A DNA stretch of 64,000 bases from Veillonella atypica KON (GCF_002959915.1 NZ_PPDE01000008.1:372001-436000); one strand, 5' to 3'. Positions 39,000 through 52,256 are shown, numbered from the stretch's first letter. Notes: generated from the letters alone by a model not told the origin. Translations and numbers: made by a program.

Positions 39000-39076
39000 G
39001 ATATATTCCTTATCACAAAACTGTTAATCAATTTTATACAATTTATTATACCATAATAGTCATGGAAACAAAATAT

Positions 39077-39102
39077 CCCCTATGGTAAATATACCATAGA
39101 GG
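39077..39102 (-). terminator. Terminator after gatB
   Basis: Hairpin CCTCTATGGTA / TACCATAGGGG followed on the minus strand by ATATTTTGTTT, about 50 bases beyond the gatB stop. Confidence 0.65.
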
Positions 39103-39147
39103 ACAATTCGTTTATACAATATTAAGACGAACTAAGTCAAGACAGTT

Positions 39148-40596
39148 TTAGTCGTTTAAGAATTTTTGTAATAATTGGTTAACCATACCAGGGTTAGCAC
39201 GGCCTTTGGATTCTTTCATAACTTGACCTACCAAGAAACCGATAGCTTTGCCATTACCGCCCTTAAAGTCAGCCACTGGTTGTGGGTTATTAGCGATAAC
39301 TTGTTTTACGATTTCTTCAATAGCGCCAGTATCTGTAATTTGAACAAGACCTTCTTCTTTTACGATAGCATCAGCATCCTTGCCGGATTCCCACATGGAT
39401 ACGATAACTTTTTTCGCAATTTTACCAGAAATGGTGCCTTTTTCAATAAGAGCAATCATACCAGCCAAGTTTTCAGGACTTACCTTAGATTCACCAAATG
39501 TTAAGCCGCTTTCATTGATCATCTTAGACAAGTCACCAAGCATCCAGTTAGCCACAGTCTTAGGATCTGCGCCAGCTTTCACAGCTGCATCTAAATAATC
39601 AGCCGTCTTACGAGCCATGGTAAGGATGGTTGCATCTTCACGAGACAAGCCATATTCGGATACAAAGCGCGCAATTTTAGCGTCTTGCAACTCAGGCAAG
39701 GAACGACGTACTTCTTCGATTTTTTCGTCCGTAATTACGATTGGTACCAAGTCTGGTTCTGGGAAGTAACGGTAATCATTTTCTTCGTCCTTCTTACGCA
39801 TGCCAAGAGTGATGCCTTGTGCATCGTCCCATGTACGTGTTTCTTGGTCTACTTTGCCGCCTGCTTCGATAAGCTTAGCTTGACGCAATGCTTCGTATTC
39901 AACAACCTTTTGAATAGCTGTTAAGGAGTTAACATTTTTAGTTTCTGTACGTGTACCAAATTCTTTGGAGCCACGAAGGCGTACGGATACGTTACAGTCA
40001 CCACGCAAGGAACCTTCTTCCATACGACCGTCAGATACTTCTAAATATTGCAAAATGGAACGCAATTTTTCAACGTATGCTCTCGCTTCTTTACCGGATC
40101 GAATATCTGGTTCAGATACGATTTCAAGAAGAGGTACGCCTGTACGGTTATAGTCGACATTAGAAGAATTAGAATCGGAAATCGTATTACCGCTATGAAC
40201 CAATTTACCAGCGTCTTCTTCCATGTGAATACGTGTGATACCGATGCGTTTAGTTTCACCATTTACTTCAATGTCTAAGTGACCATTCAAGCAGATCGGC
40301 AAATCGTATTGAGATGTTTGATAGTTTTTAGGCAAATCAGGATAGTAGTAGTTTTTACGGTCAAATTTGTTGAATTTAAGAATTTCACAATTCAACGCTA
40401 AACCTACTTTGATGGCAAATTCTACTACTTGTTTATTCAACACAGGCATAGCACCAGGTAAGCCGAGACATACTGGGCATACATGTGTATTTTGATCACC
40501 GCCGAATTCAGTGGTACAACCACAGAAGATTTTAGACTTAGTCTTAAGCTCTGTATGAACCTCTAAACCAACGACTGTTTCGTATTTACTACTCAT
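39148..40596 (-). CDS. gatB: Asp/Glu-tRNA amidotransferase subunit B
   Basis: Kinase/tRNA-binding subunit of the GatCAB complex that turns Glu-tRNA(Gln), and often Asp-tRNA(Asn), into the amidated form. 482 aa from ATG at 40596, with GGGGAGG seven bases ahead; it overlaps the gatA stop (ATGA). Typical stretches: [64 protein letters not shown] and [11 protein letters not shown]. The C-terminal GatB/YqeY domain closes with [21 protein letters not shown]. Confidence 0.97.
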   Translation of the reverse strand: MSSKYETVVGLEVHTELKTKSKIFCGCTTEFGGDQNTHVCPVCLGLPGAMPVLNKQVVEFAIKVGLALNCEILKFNKFDRKNYYYPDLPKNYQTSQYDLPICLNGHLDIEVNGETKRIGITRIHMEEDAGKLVHSGNTISDSNSSNVDYNRTGVPLLEIVSEPDIRSGKEARAYVEKLRSILQYLEVSDGRMEEGSLRGDCNVSVRLRGSKEFGTRTETKNVNSLTAIQKVVEYEALRQAKLIEAGGKVDQETRTWDDAQGITLGMRKKDEENDYRYFPEPDLVPIVITDEKIEEVRRSLPELQDAKIARFVSEYGLSREDATILTMARKTADYLDAAVKAGADPKTVANWMLGDLSKMINESGLTFGESKVSPENLAGMIALIEKGTISGKIAKKVIVSMWESGKDADAIVKEEGLVQITDTGAIEEIVKQVIANNPQPVADFKGGNGKAIGFLVGQVMKESKGRANPGMVNQLLQKFLND

Positions 40597-42053
40597 AGAG
40601 AAACCTCCCCAGTTGGTGCTACTAATTGACAATCTGGACGTGCTTGTTCGAATGTGAAAGCGGCACGTAACAATGTTTCTTCGCCCATTGCAGGGCCCAA
40701 TAATTGTAAGCCAATTGGCAAGTTATCGCTACTCATGCCCGCTGGAATGCTAATACCAGGAATACCTGCTAAGTTAGCTGGAACTGTACAAATATCTTCT
40801 AAGTACATTGCTAATGGGTCATTGATTTTTTCACCAAACTTATACGCTGTGTTAGGGGCTGTTGGAGCCAATAACAAATCAACCTTGGAGAAGGCTGCAT
40901 CAAATTCATTTTTGATAACGCGACGTACTTTAAGAGCTTTCAAATAATATGCATCGTAATAACCTGCGCTTAATACATAGGTACCGAGCAAGATACGACG
41001 TTGTACTTCTGGTCCAAAGCCTTCTGTACGAGTTTTAGTAGACATTTCTACCAAATTATCTGCAGGCACACGCAAACCATAACTTACACCATCATAACGA
41101 GCCAAGTTGGAACTTGCTTCTGCCAATGCGATAATATAGTACGCAGACAAAGCATATTTTGTGCTAGGCAAGGAAACCTCAACGATTTCAGCACCTAATT
41201 TTTTATATGTTTCAATAGCTTCATCAATAGCCTTGCGTACTTCTGCATTAAGACCATCGCCAAAGAATTCTTTTGGTACACCAATTTTTAAATTCTTAAC
41301 ATCGTTCACAAGCGCTTTTGTATAATCTACACGTTCGCCAGGAATGGATGTGGAATCCTTAGGGTCATGGCCAGCAATGGCATTTAATACCAATGCAGCA
41401 TCAGTTACGTCCCGTGTGACAGGTCCAATTTGATCCAAGGAGGATGCAAAGGCAATCAACCCATAACGTGATACATTACCATAGGTAGGCTTCATACCTA
41501 CCACACCACAGAAGGATGCTGGTTGGCGGATAGAACCACCTGTATCGGAGCCCAATGCCCAGATAGCAGAACCACTGGATACTGCCGCTGCACTACCACC
41601 GGAAGAACCGCCTGGTACGCATTCCAAATTCCATGGATTAGCTGTTTTAGCTAATGCGGAATTTTCTGTGGAACCGCCCATAGCGAATTCATCCATGTTA
41701 AGTTTACCTAAGCTAACCAAGTGATTAGCATGTAATCGTTCAATAACGGATGCATTATATGGAGGAATGAAATGTTCCAACATTTTAGATGCACATGTAG
41801 CAGGTTGATCTTTAATACAAATATTATCCTTAATAGCGCCAGGAATACCTGCTAATGGGGAAATAGCTTCACCTTTAGCAATTGCTTCATCTACAGCTTT
41901 TGCAGATGCTAATGCTAATTCGTGAGAATCAGATAAATACGCATGTACCTCTGGTTCCACTTTTGCTTTGTGACTAATTACTGCATTTGTTAATTCTACA
42001 GCACTGATTTCTTTGTTCACTAATTTAGTGTGTAATTCATGAATTGTTGCCAC
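40593..42053 (-). CDS. gatA: Asp/Glu-tRNA amidotransferase subunit A
   Basis: Amidase subunit that releases ammonia from glutamine. 486 aa. The amidase-signature catalytic triad is visible: Lys in GAIKDNIC, first Ser in [13 protein letters not shown] and the nucleophile Ser within [14 protein letters not shown] at 42053 has AGGAGG seven bases upstream. It lies between gatC and gatB. Confidence 0.97.
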   Translation of the reverse strand: MATIHELHTKLVNKEISAVELTNAVISHKAKVEPEVHAYLSDSHELALASAKAVDEAIAKGEAISPLAGIPGAIKDNICIKDQPATCASKMLEHFIPPYNASVIERLHANHLVSLGKLNMDEFAMGGSTENSALAKTANPWNLECVPGGSSGGSAAAVSSGSAIWALGSDTGGSIRQPASFCGVVGMKPTYGNVSRYGLIAFASSLDQIGPVTRDVTDAALVLNAIAGHDPKDSTSIPGERVDYTKALVNDVKNLKIGVPKEFFGDGLNAEVRKAIDEAIETYKKLGAEIVEVSLPSTKYALSAYYIIALAEASSNLARYDGVSYGLRVPADNLVEMSTKTRTEGFGPEVQRRILLGTYVLSAGYYDAYYLKALKVRRVIKNEFDAAFSKVDLLLAPTAPNTAYKFGEKINDPLAMYLEDICTVPANLAGIPGISIPAGMSSDNLPIGLQLLGPAMGEETLLRAAFTFEQARPDCQLVAPTGEVSL

Positions 42054-42064
42054 AGTGAAACCTC

Positions 42065-42355
42065 CTATTCTTGTACAACGCGAGGCACCTTAAAGTACCC
42101 GTCTTCTTCTTCAGGTGCATTAGACAATGCTAAATCATGATCTAAAGAAGGTTTAGTCTCATCTTCTCTAAATACATTATGCAAAGGAACAGCATGAGCC
42201 ATTACTTCTACATCATCTAATTCTAATTCATTTAATTCTGCTACATACGTTAAGATATCGGATAATTCCTTCTCAACGCTAGCCATTTTATCTTCTTTTA
42301 CTTCTAATCGGGACAGTAAAGCGATTTTTTTAATTTCCTCTTGGCTGATTTTCAT
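42065..42355 (-). CDS. gatC: Asp/Glu-tRNA amidotransferase subunit C
   Basis: Small bridging subunit of GatCAB. 96 aa from ATG at 42355 ([19 protein letters not shown]), nine bases after AAGGA. The family pattern [20 protein letters not shown] and the C-terminal FKVPRVVQ are present. First of the gatCAB trio, following ligA. Confidence 0.95.
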   Translation of the reverse strand: MKISQEEIKKIALLSRLEVKEDKMASVEKELSDILTYVAELNELELDDVEVMAHAVPLHNVFREDETKPSLDHDLALSNAPEEEDGYFKVPRVVQE

Positions 42356-42419
42356 CGGTCCACATCCTTTCATATCTTTTAATTATAAAGCATATGACAT
42401 ATATTTTCAAAATAAAGGA

Positions 42420-44429
<2,010 letters not shown>

Positions 44430-44450
44430 CTATATCATACAGTGATTGTT

Positions 44451-46640
44451 CTAACCTTTTTTTACCGGTGCAAACTTAGCCATAACTACACGAACACCTT
44501 GTGTAGGGAATTCTATAGTTAGCTTCATGCCAGCCCCTTCACCGGAAACATTGACGACCTTACCATTTCCCCATTTACTGTGAATCGCAGTATCCCCAAC
44601 TTTCCAATCAGCGATAACTTCATTGCGAATAATCGGTTTTGTTACAGGGCGACTAGCGACTGACATATGTCTTGGCACCGTTGGTTTAATATCATCAGGA
44701 ATTCTTCGTTTTGCACGTAAACTATCGACGAGTTCCGCTGGAATTTCATCGATGAAACGAGACGGTAAATAACTGCTAGTACGACCGAATACGGTACGGG
44801 TTGTAGCATTAGAAATATATAATTCCTTCTCAGCACGCGTAATCCCTACGTATGCGAGGCGTCGTTCTTCTTCGATTTCCTCTGGATTCATCAAGGTACG
44901 GCTATGTGGGAATAAGCCCTCTTCTAAGCCACCGAGGAATACAATAGGGAATTCAAGACCTTTAGCGGCATGCAATGTCATCAAGGTAACCTTAGATTCC
45001 TCTTGTTCAAAGGAATCGACATCGTTTACTAATGCTACTTGTTCCAAGAAGTCTTCAACAGTACCTGTTGGATTAGTATCTTGGAAATCCTTTGCCACAG
45101 ATAATAATTCACCGATATTTTCGGCCCGCGCTTGATCTTGTGGGTCTGTACTTTCCTCGAGTTGAGCCAAGTAGCCAGTTCGATCAAGAATAGCCTCTAA
45201 AATATCAAGGACGGATTTATCATCCATTTCTGCAACAAGGGTAAAAATTAAAATGCCAAATTCTTCAAGTTTCTCTTTCGTTTTTCCTTTAATGGTATCG
45301 ACCAAGTGCAATTGTGTTAAGGTCATAAATAAGGATGTACCATTTTCACGAGCATAATCTTGTAATTTAGAAACAGTAGTAGCACCGATACTGCGTTTTG
45401 GTACATTGATAATACGCAACAAACTTAAATCATCGAACGGATTATATAATACGCGTAAATAGGCGAGCACATCCTTAATTTCTTTTCTATCGTAGAACTT
45501 AGTACCACCTACCATTGTGTATGGCAAAGCACGTTTAATCAACGCTTCTTCTAGCACACGAGATTGTGCATTGGTGCGATATAGGATGGCCATGTCACCA
45601 TAAGGTACGCCGTGAATATCGTGTTTTTTGACTATTGTATCGCCTATGAAAGCCGCCTCTTCATGTTCCGATTGAGCCGTAAAGTGCTGGATTTTAGCCC
45701 CTTCTACTTTATCGGTCCAAAGATTCTTTTCTGGGCGCCCTTCATTATTATCGATAACTGCATTGGCTGCATCCAAGATGATCTTTGTAGAACGATAGTT
45801 TTGCTCCAATTTAATGGATGTACAATTTGGATAATCCTTTTCAAAATCGAGGATATTTTGAATATCTGCACCACGCCATGCATAAATACTTTGGTCAGCA
45901 TCACCTACGACGGCGATATTCTTCCAATGCGATGATAACAAATAAGCCAATAAATACTGTGCATGGTTCGTATCTTGATATTCATCAATCATGACATACT
46001 TAAATCGTTTGCTATATTTATCAAGCACAGCTGCATTAGATTGTAATAATTTAACCGCTACGAGTAAAAGGTCATCAAAGTCTAATGCATTATTTTTACG
46101 CAACTCTCGTTCGTAGTACTCATAGACATCAGCTACCTTTTGTTGGTAAAAATCTCGTGCTTGTTTTCTATAATCAGAGGCAAACATCAATTTATTTTTC
46201 GCATCAGAAATAGCACTGATCATAGCACCTACAGGATAGTATTTATCGTCCAGATTGAGAGCCTTCAACGCTGCTTTTATAACTACTTGAGAGTCAGATG
46301 TATCATAAATTGTAAAATTACTGTTATAACCTAAAAAATTATCTAATTCAAAGCGTAAAAATTTAGCACAAAAGCTGTGGAATGTACTTAGCCAAATTCG
46401 ATTAGCTACATCGCCTACAAGGCCTTCTACACGGCTTTTCATTTCCTTAGCCGCCTTATTGGTAAATGTAATGGCTAAGATTTCATAAGGATTTACACCT
46501 TGAGCTAGTAAATATGCTATACGTACAGTTAATACCTTTGTTTTCCCTGATCCTGCACCTGCTAAAATCAATAGTGGGCCTTCGGTATGTTGTACGGCTT
46601 GTTGTTGCTCCCGATTCAAGCCATCTAACAATGATTGCAT
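44451..46640 (-). CDS. pcrA: UvrD/PcrA-type 3'-5' DNA helicase
   Basis: SF1A helicase for repair and plasmid or rolling-circle replication. 729 aa. Motifs: QQAVQHTEGPLLILAGAGSGKTKV (Q and Walker A), AITFTNKAAKEMK (Ia), MIDEYQDTNHAQY (II), VVGDADQSIYAWRGA (III), LEQNYRS (IV), VTLMTLHAAKGLEFP (V) and RRLAYVGITRAEKELY (VI). The C-terminal Tudor-like region has WKVGDTAIHSKWGNGKVVNV. The position before ligA is the usual firmicute order. Confidence 0.96.
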   Translation of the reverse strand: MQSLLDGLNREQQQAVQHTEGPLLILAGAGSGKTKVLTVRIAYLLAQGVNPYEILAITFTNKAAKEMKSRVEGLVGDVANRIWLSTFHSFCAKFLRFELDNFLGYNSNFTIYDTSDSQVVIKAALKALNLDDKYYPVGAMISAISDAKNKLMFASDYRKQARDFYQQKVADVYEYYERELRKNNALDFDDLLLVAVKLLQSNAAVLDKYSKRFKYVMIDEYQDTNHAQYLLAYLLSSHWKNIAVVGDADQSIYAWRGADIQNILDFEKDYPNCTSIKLEQNYRSTKIILDAANAVIDNNEGRPEKNLWTDKVEGAKIQHFTAQSEHEEAAFIGDTIVKKHDIHGVPYGDMAILYRTNAQSRVLEEALIKRALPYTMVGGTKFYDRKEIKDVLAYLRVLYNPFDDLSLLRIINVPKRSIGATTVSKLQDYARENGTSLFMTLTQLHLVDTIKGKTKEKLEEFGILIFTLVAEMDDKSVLDILEAILDRTGYLAQLEESTDPQDQARAENIGELLSVAKDFQDTNPTGTVEDFLEQVALVNDVDSFEQEESKVTLMTLHAAKGLEFPIVFLGGLEEGLFPHSRTLMNPEEIEEERRLAYVGITRAEKELYISNATTRTVFGRTSSYLPSRFIDEIPAELVDSLRAKRRIPDDIKPTVPRHMSVASRPVTKPIIRNEVIADWKVGDTAIHSKWGNGKVVNVSGEGAGMKLTIEFPTQGVRVVMAKFAPVKKG

Positions 46641-46697
46641 GGTATCTCCTTATCTATAACATAAAATGAGTAATTATAAATGACCATCACATATAAT

Positions 46698-46724
46698 AAA
46701 AACGTTGCAAGAGCAACGTTTTTA
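46698..46724 (-). terminator. Terminator after ppaC
   Basis: Perfect hairpin AAAAACGTTGC / GCAACGTTTTT with a three-base loop and T-rich tail on both strands. Confidence 0.85.
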
Positions 46725-46751
46725 TTACCATGATATGGTCTATATCCTTTA

Positions 46752-47693
46752 TTATTTCATAGCTCCTAAAATTGGAGGTACAATTTGTTTCTTACGGGAC
46801 ATTGTATTTGGTAAGAATACAGCATTATTTTTTACATCTTTACCAAATGCGTTAACTACAACGGATTCTACATCACCGCTATAGATCAATGTTGTGCTTT
46901 CATCAAGAATATTGGTAACCATAATATAGGATGCCGCATAGCCATTAGCTGTACGAAGAGCTTCTAGAGCTGCTACTAATTCAGCTTGTTTAGCCAATAC
47001 ATCAGTTGTATCCATAACGGAAATTTGGCCGATAGAAATCGTTTGACCTGCTTCAGAGAATTCCTTCATATCAGTACGAACAATTTCATCGTTTGTTAAA
47101 TCAGAAATATCTGCGCCAGCTTTCAACATTTCTAAACCATAAGATTCAATATCTACACCAGCGATGGCAGCTAGTTTATGAGCCATTTTCTTGTCTGTTT
47201 CTGTACATGTTGGAGAGCGGAACAATACAGTATCAGAAATAATGGCAGACAACATTAAACCTGCAATATTTTTAGGAATTTCTTGATTATTTTCAATATA
47301 AAGTTTAGTCAAAATTGTATTTGTACAACCTACTGGTTCCATGCGAATGAATACAGGGCCATCAGTTTCGAAATCACCAATACGGTGATGGTCGATAACA
47401 CCACACATATTCATAGATTTGTAACCGTCGATGATTTGCTTGGATTCATTGTGGTCAGTTAAGTATAAATCGCCACCATTAGGAGCGAACTCTTCCCAGT
47501 TTGTAACGATTTGTGGGTGTTCAAAACCGAAATGTTCCAATGCGTATTTAGTTTCCTTATTCGCATCACCAGCACATACAGGCGTTGCAGGTGTACCCAT
47601 TTGTGTTAACAAATTAGCATAAGAAATAGCAGAACAAATAGAATCAGTATCAGGGCTTTTATGACCAGCCACAAATGTTTTTACATCACTCAT
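46752..47693 (-). CDS. ppaC: Manganese-dependent (family II) inorganic pyrophosphatase
   Basis: Hydrolyses pyrophosphate made by biosynthesis. 313 aa from ATG at 47693, with GAGG seven bases upstream. DHH-family motifs: FVAGHKSPDTDSICSAI, LTDHNESKQ and CGVIDHHRIGDF. The C-terminal DHHA2 domain ends PNTMSRKKQIVPPI. No CBS/DRTGG insert is present, so it is the short, unregulated form. Confidence 0.95.
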   Translation of the reverse strand: MSDVKTFVAGHKSPDTDSICSAISYANLLTQMGTPATPVCAGDANKETKYALEHFGFEHPQIVTNWEEFAPNGGDLYLTDHNESKQIIDGYKSMNMCGVIDHHRIGDFETDGPVFIRMEPVGCTNTILTKLYIENNQEIPKNIAGLMLSAIISDTVLFRSPTCTETDKKMAHKLAAIAGVDIESYGLEMLKAGADISDLTNDEIVRTDMKEFSEAGQTISIGQISVMDTTDVLAKQAELVAALEALRTANGYAASYIMVTNILDESTTLIYSGDVESVVVNAFGKDVKNNAVFLPNTMSRKKQIVPPILGAMK

Positions 47694-47726
47694 GTTTATA
47701 CCTCTTTTATATAAATATTTCACAAT

Positions 47727-47742
47727 ATCGCCCAGGCGATAA
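47727..47742. promoter_or_regulatory. 16-base perfect palindrome in the ppaC leader
   Basis: TATCGCC-CA-GGCGATA sits between a likely extended -10 (TGGTATAAT, minus strand, about 47,764-47,772) and the ppaC ribosome-binding site. Its position suits an operator or a small 5' hairpin. Nothing identifies the binding protein. Confidence 0.4.
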
Positions 47743-47784
47743 TTAAATCGTTTTAACTAGCATATTATACCATAAAACAGTCAA

Positions 47785-47822
47785 AAAAACACGCTTATAA
47801 GCCATGTTATAAGCGTGTTTTA
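47785..47822 (-). terminator. Terminator after the RND pump operon
   Basis: Hairpin AAAACACGCTTATAA / TTATAAGCGTGTTTT followed by seven T on the minus strand. Confidence 0.85.
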
Positions 47823-47843
47823 TTTGTGTTATGAAATTTGGAT

Positions 47844-50800
47844 TTAGTGATTCTTTTTACGTTTTGTAAAGAATCCAGGACCAATCTTTTCAATGATGAT
47901 GAAAAGCATTGGAATGATAAAGATACCAAAGAATGTAGCGGTTGTCATACCTGCTACTACCGTGATACCCATTGATGTACGAGCACCAGAACCGGCACCA
48001 GTAGAAATTGCCAATGGCAATACACCAAAGATGAATGCAAAGGAAGTCATCAAGATTGGACGCAAACGAATCTTAGCCGCTTCGATAGCCGCATCGACGA
48101 TATCCATACCGCGTTCATCAACACGAATTTTCGCATATTCGATAATCAGAATGGCATTCTTCGCAGCCAAGCCTACCAAGGTTAACAAACCAATTTGCAT
48201 GTAAATATCATTTGCTAATTGGAATCGACCGGTAAAATTCAACAAGAATGGTACTAATGCAGCACCAATCATACCAGATGGTACAGAGAATAGTACGGCA
48301 AATGGAACCTTCCAGGATTCATACAAGGCAGCAAGAATTAAGAATACAAATGTCAAACCAAGACCTAGAATTAAGAGTGTTTGAGAGCCGGCTTTTAATT
48401 CTTCACGGGTTTGGCCGCCCCAATCATATGTATACCCTTGTGGCAATGTTTTAGCAGCTGCATCTTTCAATGCTGCAATAGCATCACCTGAGGAATAACC
48501 ACGTGCTTGAGAACCACCGATTTGTACAGCCATCGCATTATCAAAACGCGTAATAGATGATGGCGTACCTGTTTTTTCTTTCGTAATATAGTTAGCAATG
48601 GAAACCATTTGTCCCTTGCTATTACGAACAGCTAGCATATTCAAGTTATCTGCATTTTGACGGAATGCATCATCTGCTTGAACGATAACCTTGTAGTTTT
48701 TACCATACGATGTATAATCGTTGACTTGAATACTACCGTAGAAGCCTTGTAAAGCTGTAAAGATATCAGGTAAAGCAACGCCATCTTGAGCTGCTTTTTC
48801 TCGATTAATTTGGAACTGTAAGGAAGGAGTAGCAGTATCAAAGGTTGTATAAATTGTTTGAATAGCCGGATTAGTTCGAGCTTCAGCAATAAATGCTTGT
48901 GCACGTTCTGCCATAACCTCAGGACTATCCCCTGCCTTATTGATAATGTACATTTGGAAACCACCAGTTTTACCAAGGCCTGGAATGGATGGTGGATTCA
49001 ATGCTACCACACTCGCTTCTGGAATATTTTTAGCAGCAAAGCCAAATACAGCACCAACCATGGCATTAACAGATTGATCAGAAGACTTACGTTGATCCCA
49101 ATCTTTTAAGGCCGCAAAGGAAGCCCCAGCACTTGATTTTTGAGCGCCACCTAAAAGGTCAAAACCAGAAAGGGTAAATACTTGCTCTACATTATCTTTA
49201 ATACCCGGTGTCTGTTCTAAGAAATCTTTGATTTTATCAAGAGTTTCTACGGTACGAGCAGACGTTGCACCTGGTGGTTCATTTACTGCAATTAAGAAAT
49301 ATCCACTATCTTCTGCAGGTACGAAACTTGTAGGCAAGAAATGGAATACAATACCTGTACCAGCTGCAAAGACCAATAGTGTTATAACAGTTAAGCTCAA
49401 ACGATGACTAAAACGAGCTAATACTTTACCATACCAATCACTAAAGCGTTCAAGACCGCGATTGAATTTATTAAGTTGACGGTGAACGAAATCTTCACGT
49501 TCTTTTTGTACATGTGATTTTAACATAGTCGCACAAAGTGCAGGTGTTAACACTAATGCTACAATAGCAGAAATAGCTACAGATACAGCAATCGTCAAAG
49601 CAAATTGCTTATACAATATACCAGTCATACCCCCCATAAACGCAACAGGTAGGAATACAGCAGCCAATACAAAGGCGATACCAACAACTGGACCCTGTAC
49701 ATTTTTCATGGCCGCAATGGCAGCTTCTTTTGGGGCTAAGCCATTATATTTTAATTCATATTCAACGGCCTCTACTACTACGATAGCATCATCGACGACA
49801 AGACCGATGGCCAATACCATGGCAAATAGAGTCAATGTATTGATAGAGAAGTCCAACAATACAAACGCACCGAATGTACCAAGTAGAGATACAGGAACCG
49901 CAATCATAGGTATCAATGTAGAACGCCAAGATTGTAAGAATACATATACTACGATGAGTACGAGCAATAATGCTTCAAAGAATGTGTGTTCCACTTCATT
50001 AATAGAAGCACGTACGAATTTAGTATTATCTACAATTTCATGATATTCCAAATCTTGTGGGAACGATTTAGATTGTTCTGCTAAGATTTTTTGAACATTT
50101 GCAATCGTTTCTAACGCATTCGCATCATTTTGTAAGGAAACGGCAAAACCAGCAGTTGGTCGATGTTCAACAAATAGAACTTCACCAGATTTTGCATTTT
50201 TATCACGATAGGAAGCTTTCGGAGTAAAATCATAACCCTTAGCCCCTACATCAATACGAGCAATGTCCTTTAAATGTAATACGGTACCATTAGAATTTTT
50301 GATAACAATATTGCCAAATTGTTGCTCTGTTACAAGACGACCATCAATTTTAATCGGATACTGGAATGCTTGTTCCCCATTTGTAGGGTTCTTACCAACT
50401 GTACCAGCTGCAGCTTGTACGTTTTGACTCTTAATAGCAGCTGTTACCTCTGAAAGAGTAACACCTAATTTTTGCATCTTACTAGGATCTAGCCAAATGC
50501 GCATTGCGTAGTCAGAACCGAATTCCTGAACGGAACCTACACCCTTTACGCCCTTAATGGCATCCATCAAATAGTTAGTACCATAGTTTTTAAGGAATGT
50601 ACTATCAAAGGTACCATTTGGAGAGTTCAAGGTGAAAATATATGCCATATCACCGGATGATTTTGTAGTTGTTACACCAACTTGTTGAACCTCGGTTGGC
50701 AATTGGGCTAGCGCTGCTTGTACACGGTTTTGTGTATTAACCGTATCCATATCGGCATCACTACCTTGATTGAATTGGAGTGACAAAGAATATGTACCAT

Positions 50801-51053
50801 TACTAGAACTTGTAGAGGTCATAAAGTCTAAGTCTTGTACCCCAACGATTTGTGTTTCAATAACACTGGCCACCGTATCATTTACAACTTGTGCAGTAGC
50901 ACCAGTATAGGCGGTACTAACTTGTACCGATGGCGGAGAGATTTGTGGATATCGAGCTATCGGAAGGTTAACCATTGAAATAAGGCCAGCCAATGTAATC
51001 ATGATGGCAATAACAATGGCAAAGATAGGTCGATTAATAAAGAATTTCGACAC
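47844..51053 (-). CDS. RND efflux pump, HAE1/AcrB type
   Basis: Proton-driven inner-membrane transporter of a tripartite drug-efflux system. 1069 aa, typical of AcrB/MexB. It starts FFINRPIFAIVIAIMITLAGL. The proton-relay region with paired Asp is AIGLVVDDAIVVVEAVE in TM4; the family Lys is expected in TM10. Porter-domain and HAE1 signatures include PTSFVPAEDSGYF and GLAAKNAILIIEYAK. The GTG start at 51053 follows AGGAGG by six bases. It follows the adaptor gene by nine bases. No outer-membrane channel gene is next to it, so the channel must be encoded elsewhere. Confidence 0.95.
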   Translation of the reverse strand: MSKFFINRPIFAIVIAIMITLAGLISMVNLPIARYPQISPPSVQVSTAYTGATAQVVNDTVASVIETQIVGVQDLDFMTSTSSSNGTYSLSLQFNQGSDADMDTVNTQNRVQAALAQLPTEVQQVGVTTTKSSGDMAYIFTLNSPNGTFDSTFLKNYGTNYLMDAIKGVKGVGSVQEFGSDYAMRIWLDPSKMQKLGVTLSEVTAAIKSQNVQAAAGTVGKNPTNGEQAFQYPIKIDGRLVTEQQFGNIVIKNSNGTVLHLKDIARIDVGAKGYDFTPKASYRDKNAKSGEVLFVEHRPTAGFAVSLQNDANALETIANVQKILAEQSKSFPQDLEYHEIVDNTKFVRASINEVEHTFFEALLLVLIVVYVFLQSWRSTLIPMIAVPVSLLGTFGAFVLLDFSINTLTLFAMVLAIGLVVDDAIVVVEAVEYELKYNGLAPKEAAIAAMKNVQGPVVGIAFVLAAVFLPVAFMGGMTGILYKQFALTIAVSVAISAIVALVLTPALCATMLKSHVQKEREDFVHRQLNKFNRGLERFSDWYGKVLARFSHRLSLTVITLLVFAAGTGIVFHFLPTSFVPAEDSGYFLIAVNEPPGATSARTVETLDKIKDFLEQTPGIKDNVEQVFTLSGFDLLGGAQKSSAGASFAALKDWDQRKSSDQSVNAMVGAVFGFAAKNIPEASVVALNPPSIPGLGKTGGFQMYIINKAGDSPEVMAERAQAFIAEARTNPAIQTIYTTFDTATPSLQFQINREKAAQDGVALPDIFTALQGFYGSIQVNDYTSYGKNYKVIVQADDAFRQNADNLNMLAVRNSKGQMVSIANYITKEKTGTPSSITRFDNAMAVQIGGSQARGYSSGDAIAALKDAAAKTLPQGYTYDWGGQTREELKAGSQTLLILGLGLTFVFLILAALYESWKVPFAVLFSVPSGMIGAALVPFLLNFTGRFQLANDIYMQIGLLTLVGLAAKNAILIIEYAKIRVDERGMDIVDAAIEAAKIRLRPILMTSFAFIFGVLPLAISTGAGSGARTSMGITVVAGMTTATFFGIFIIPMLFIIIEKIGPGFFTKRKKNH

Positions 51054-51063
51054 GTCTTACCTC

Positions 51064-52194
51064 CTATTGTTTAGCTGTTTCAATTTGTGTTTTAGATAAT
51101 TCGGTAGCTTGTACCTTTGCACCATTCTTAACCTTAGTTAAACCATCTACAACGATTTCATCACCATTTACAAGACCAGATTTAACGATTGTGAAAGCCC
51201 CTGTAGTGCCACCGAGTTCAACAGCCTTTTGAGATACTGTTCCATCTTGACCGATGACATAGACAAAGTTTTTATCCATAATTTGTAAAATAGCTTTTGT
51301 AGGTACCAAAATGGCATCCGTTAATTTTTCACCAGGAGAAATAACGGTAGCAAACATATTAGGTAACAATAAATGATCAGGGTTAGGGAATGAAGCTTTC
51401 AAAATGAGCTTGCCTGTGGAAGGATCTAACGTTCTTGCTGCTTGAACAACAGAACCTACTTGATTATATTCCTTGCCATCAACTAAGCGTAATTTCAAAT
51501 TAAGACCGCTGTTTTCATCACCAGAACGAGTAGCCATAAATTCAAGATACTCTTGTTCAGTCATACTAAATTCAACGAAAATAGGATCTACAGAATCGAT
51601 GGTTACCAATGTTGTGGATCCTGCATTAACAAATGTACCTATATCGACAGCATCCATGCTCAATGTACCTGAATATGGTGCATAAATGATAGTATCACCT
51701 AAGTTATCTTGAGCAATCTTCAATGCTGCTTGTTGTGCTTCTACAGCTGCTTTAGCTTGTTCCGTGGCAGAACGTTGTGTATCTACGCGTTGGCGTGCAA
51801 TCGCATCTTGACTTGCCAATGTTTCATAACGACCTAAATCAGTTTCTGCATTTTGATAATCTGCATTTGCTCTTGCCACATTAGCTTCCGCTGTTGCTAC
51901 ATTTGATTCATATTGGCGAGAATCGATTCGATATAAAGGTTGACCGGCTACTACTTGATCCCCACCTTTAACAAATTTTTCCACCACATAACCAGTAACA
52001 CGAGCATGTACAGCCACAGAATTTTCTGCCTTAACTGTACCCGTATAGGTTTGATCAACTTGTGCGTTTTGCGATACGATTTTATACGAGTTTACCGCCA
52101 CATCAGCTGATTGCTGTTGTTGGCTACCACAGCCTGCCACCAGTAAAGCAGATACTGCTAATACTGCTAACATGCGTGAATATCGAGACTTCAT
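51064..52194 (-). CDS. RND periplasmic adaptor lipoprotein (AcrA/MexA type)
   Basis: Membrane-fusion protein linking the pump to an outer-membrane channel. 376 aa. A lipoprotein signal peptide ends at LLVAGC, so Lgt would lipidate Cys22. Barrel-sandwich halves (VHARVTGYVVEKFVKGGDQV and IYAPYSGTLSMDAVDIGTFV) flank an alpha-hairpin rich in Ala, Gln and Glu. The beta-barrel and membrane-proximal domains follow (ATVISPGEKLTDAILVP). ATG at 52194 has AGGAG eight bases upstream. First gene of the pump operon; a strong promoter and a candidate operator lie ahead. Confidence 0.94.
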   Translation of the reverse strand: MKSRYSRMLAVLAVSALLVAGCGSQQQQSADVAVNSYKIVSQNAQVDQTYTGTVKAENSVAVHARVTGYVVEKFVKGGDQVVAGQPLYRIDSRQYESNVATAEANVARANADYQNAETDLGRYETLASQDAIARQRVDTQRSATEQAKAAVEAQQAALKIAQDNLGDTIIYAPYSGTLSMDAVDIGTFVNAGSTTLVTIDSVDPIFVEFSMTEQEYLEFMATRSGDENSGLNLKLRLVDGKEYNQVGSVVQAARTLDPSTGKLILKASFPNPDHLLLPNMFATVISPGEKLTDAILVPTKAILQIMDKNFVYVIGQDGTVSQKAVELGGTTGAFTIVKSGLVNGDEIVVDGLTKVKNGAKVQATELSKTQIETAKQ

Positions 52195-52256
52195 TACATG
52201 TACTCCTTTTCATAACACTAAATTTATAAGATCCAAATTCATAAATATCTCAATAT

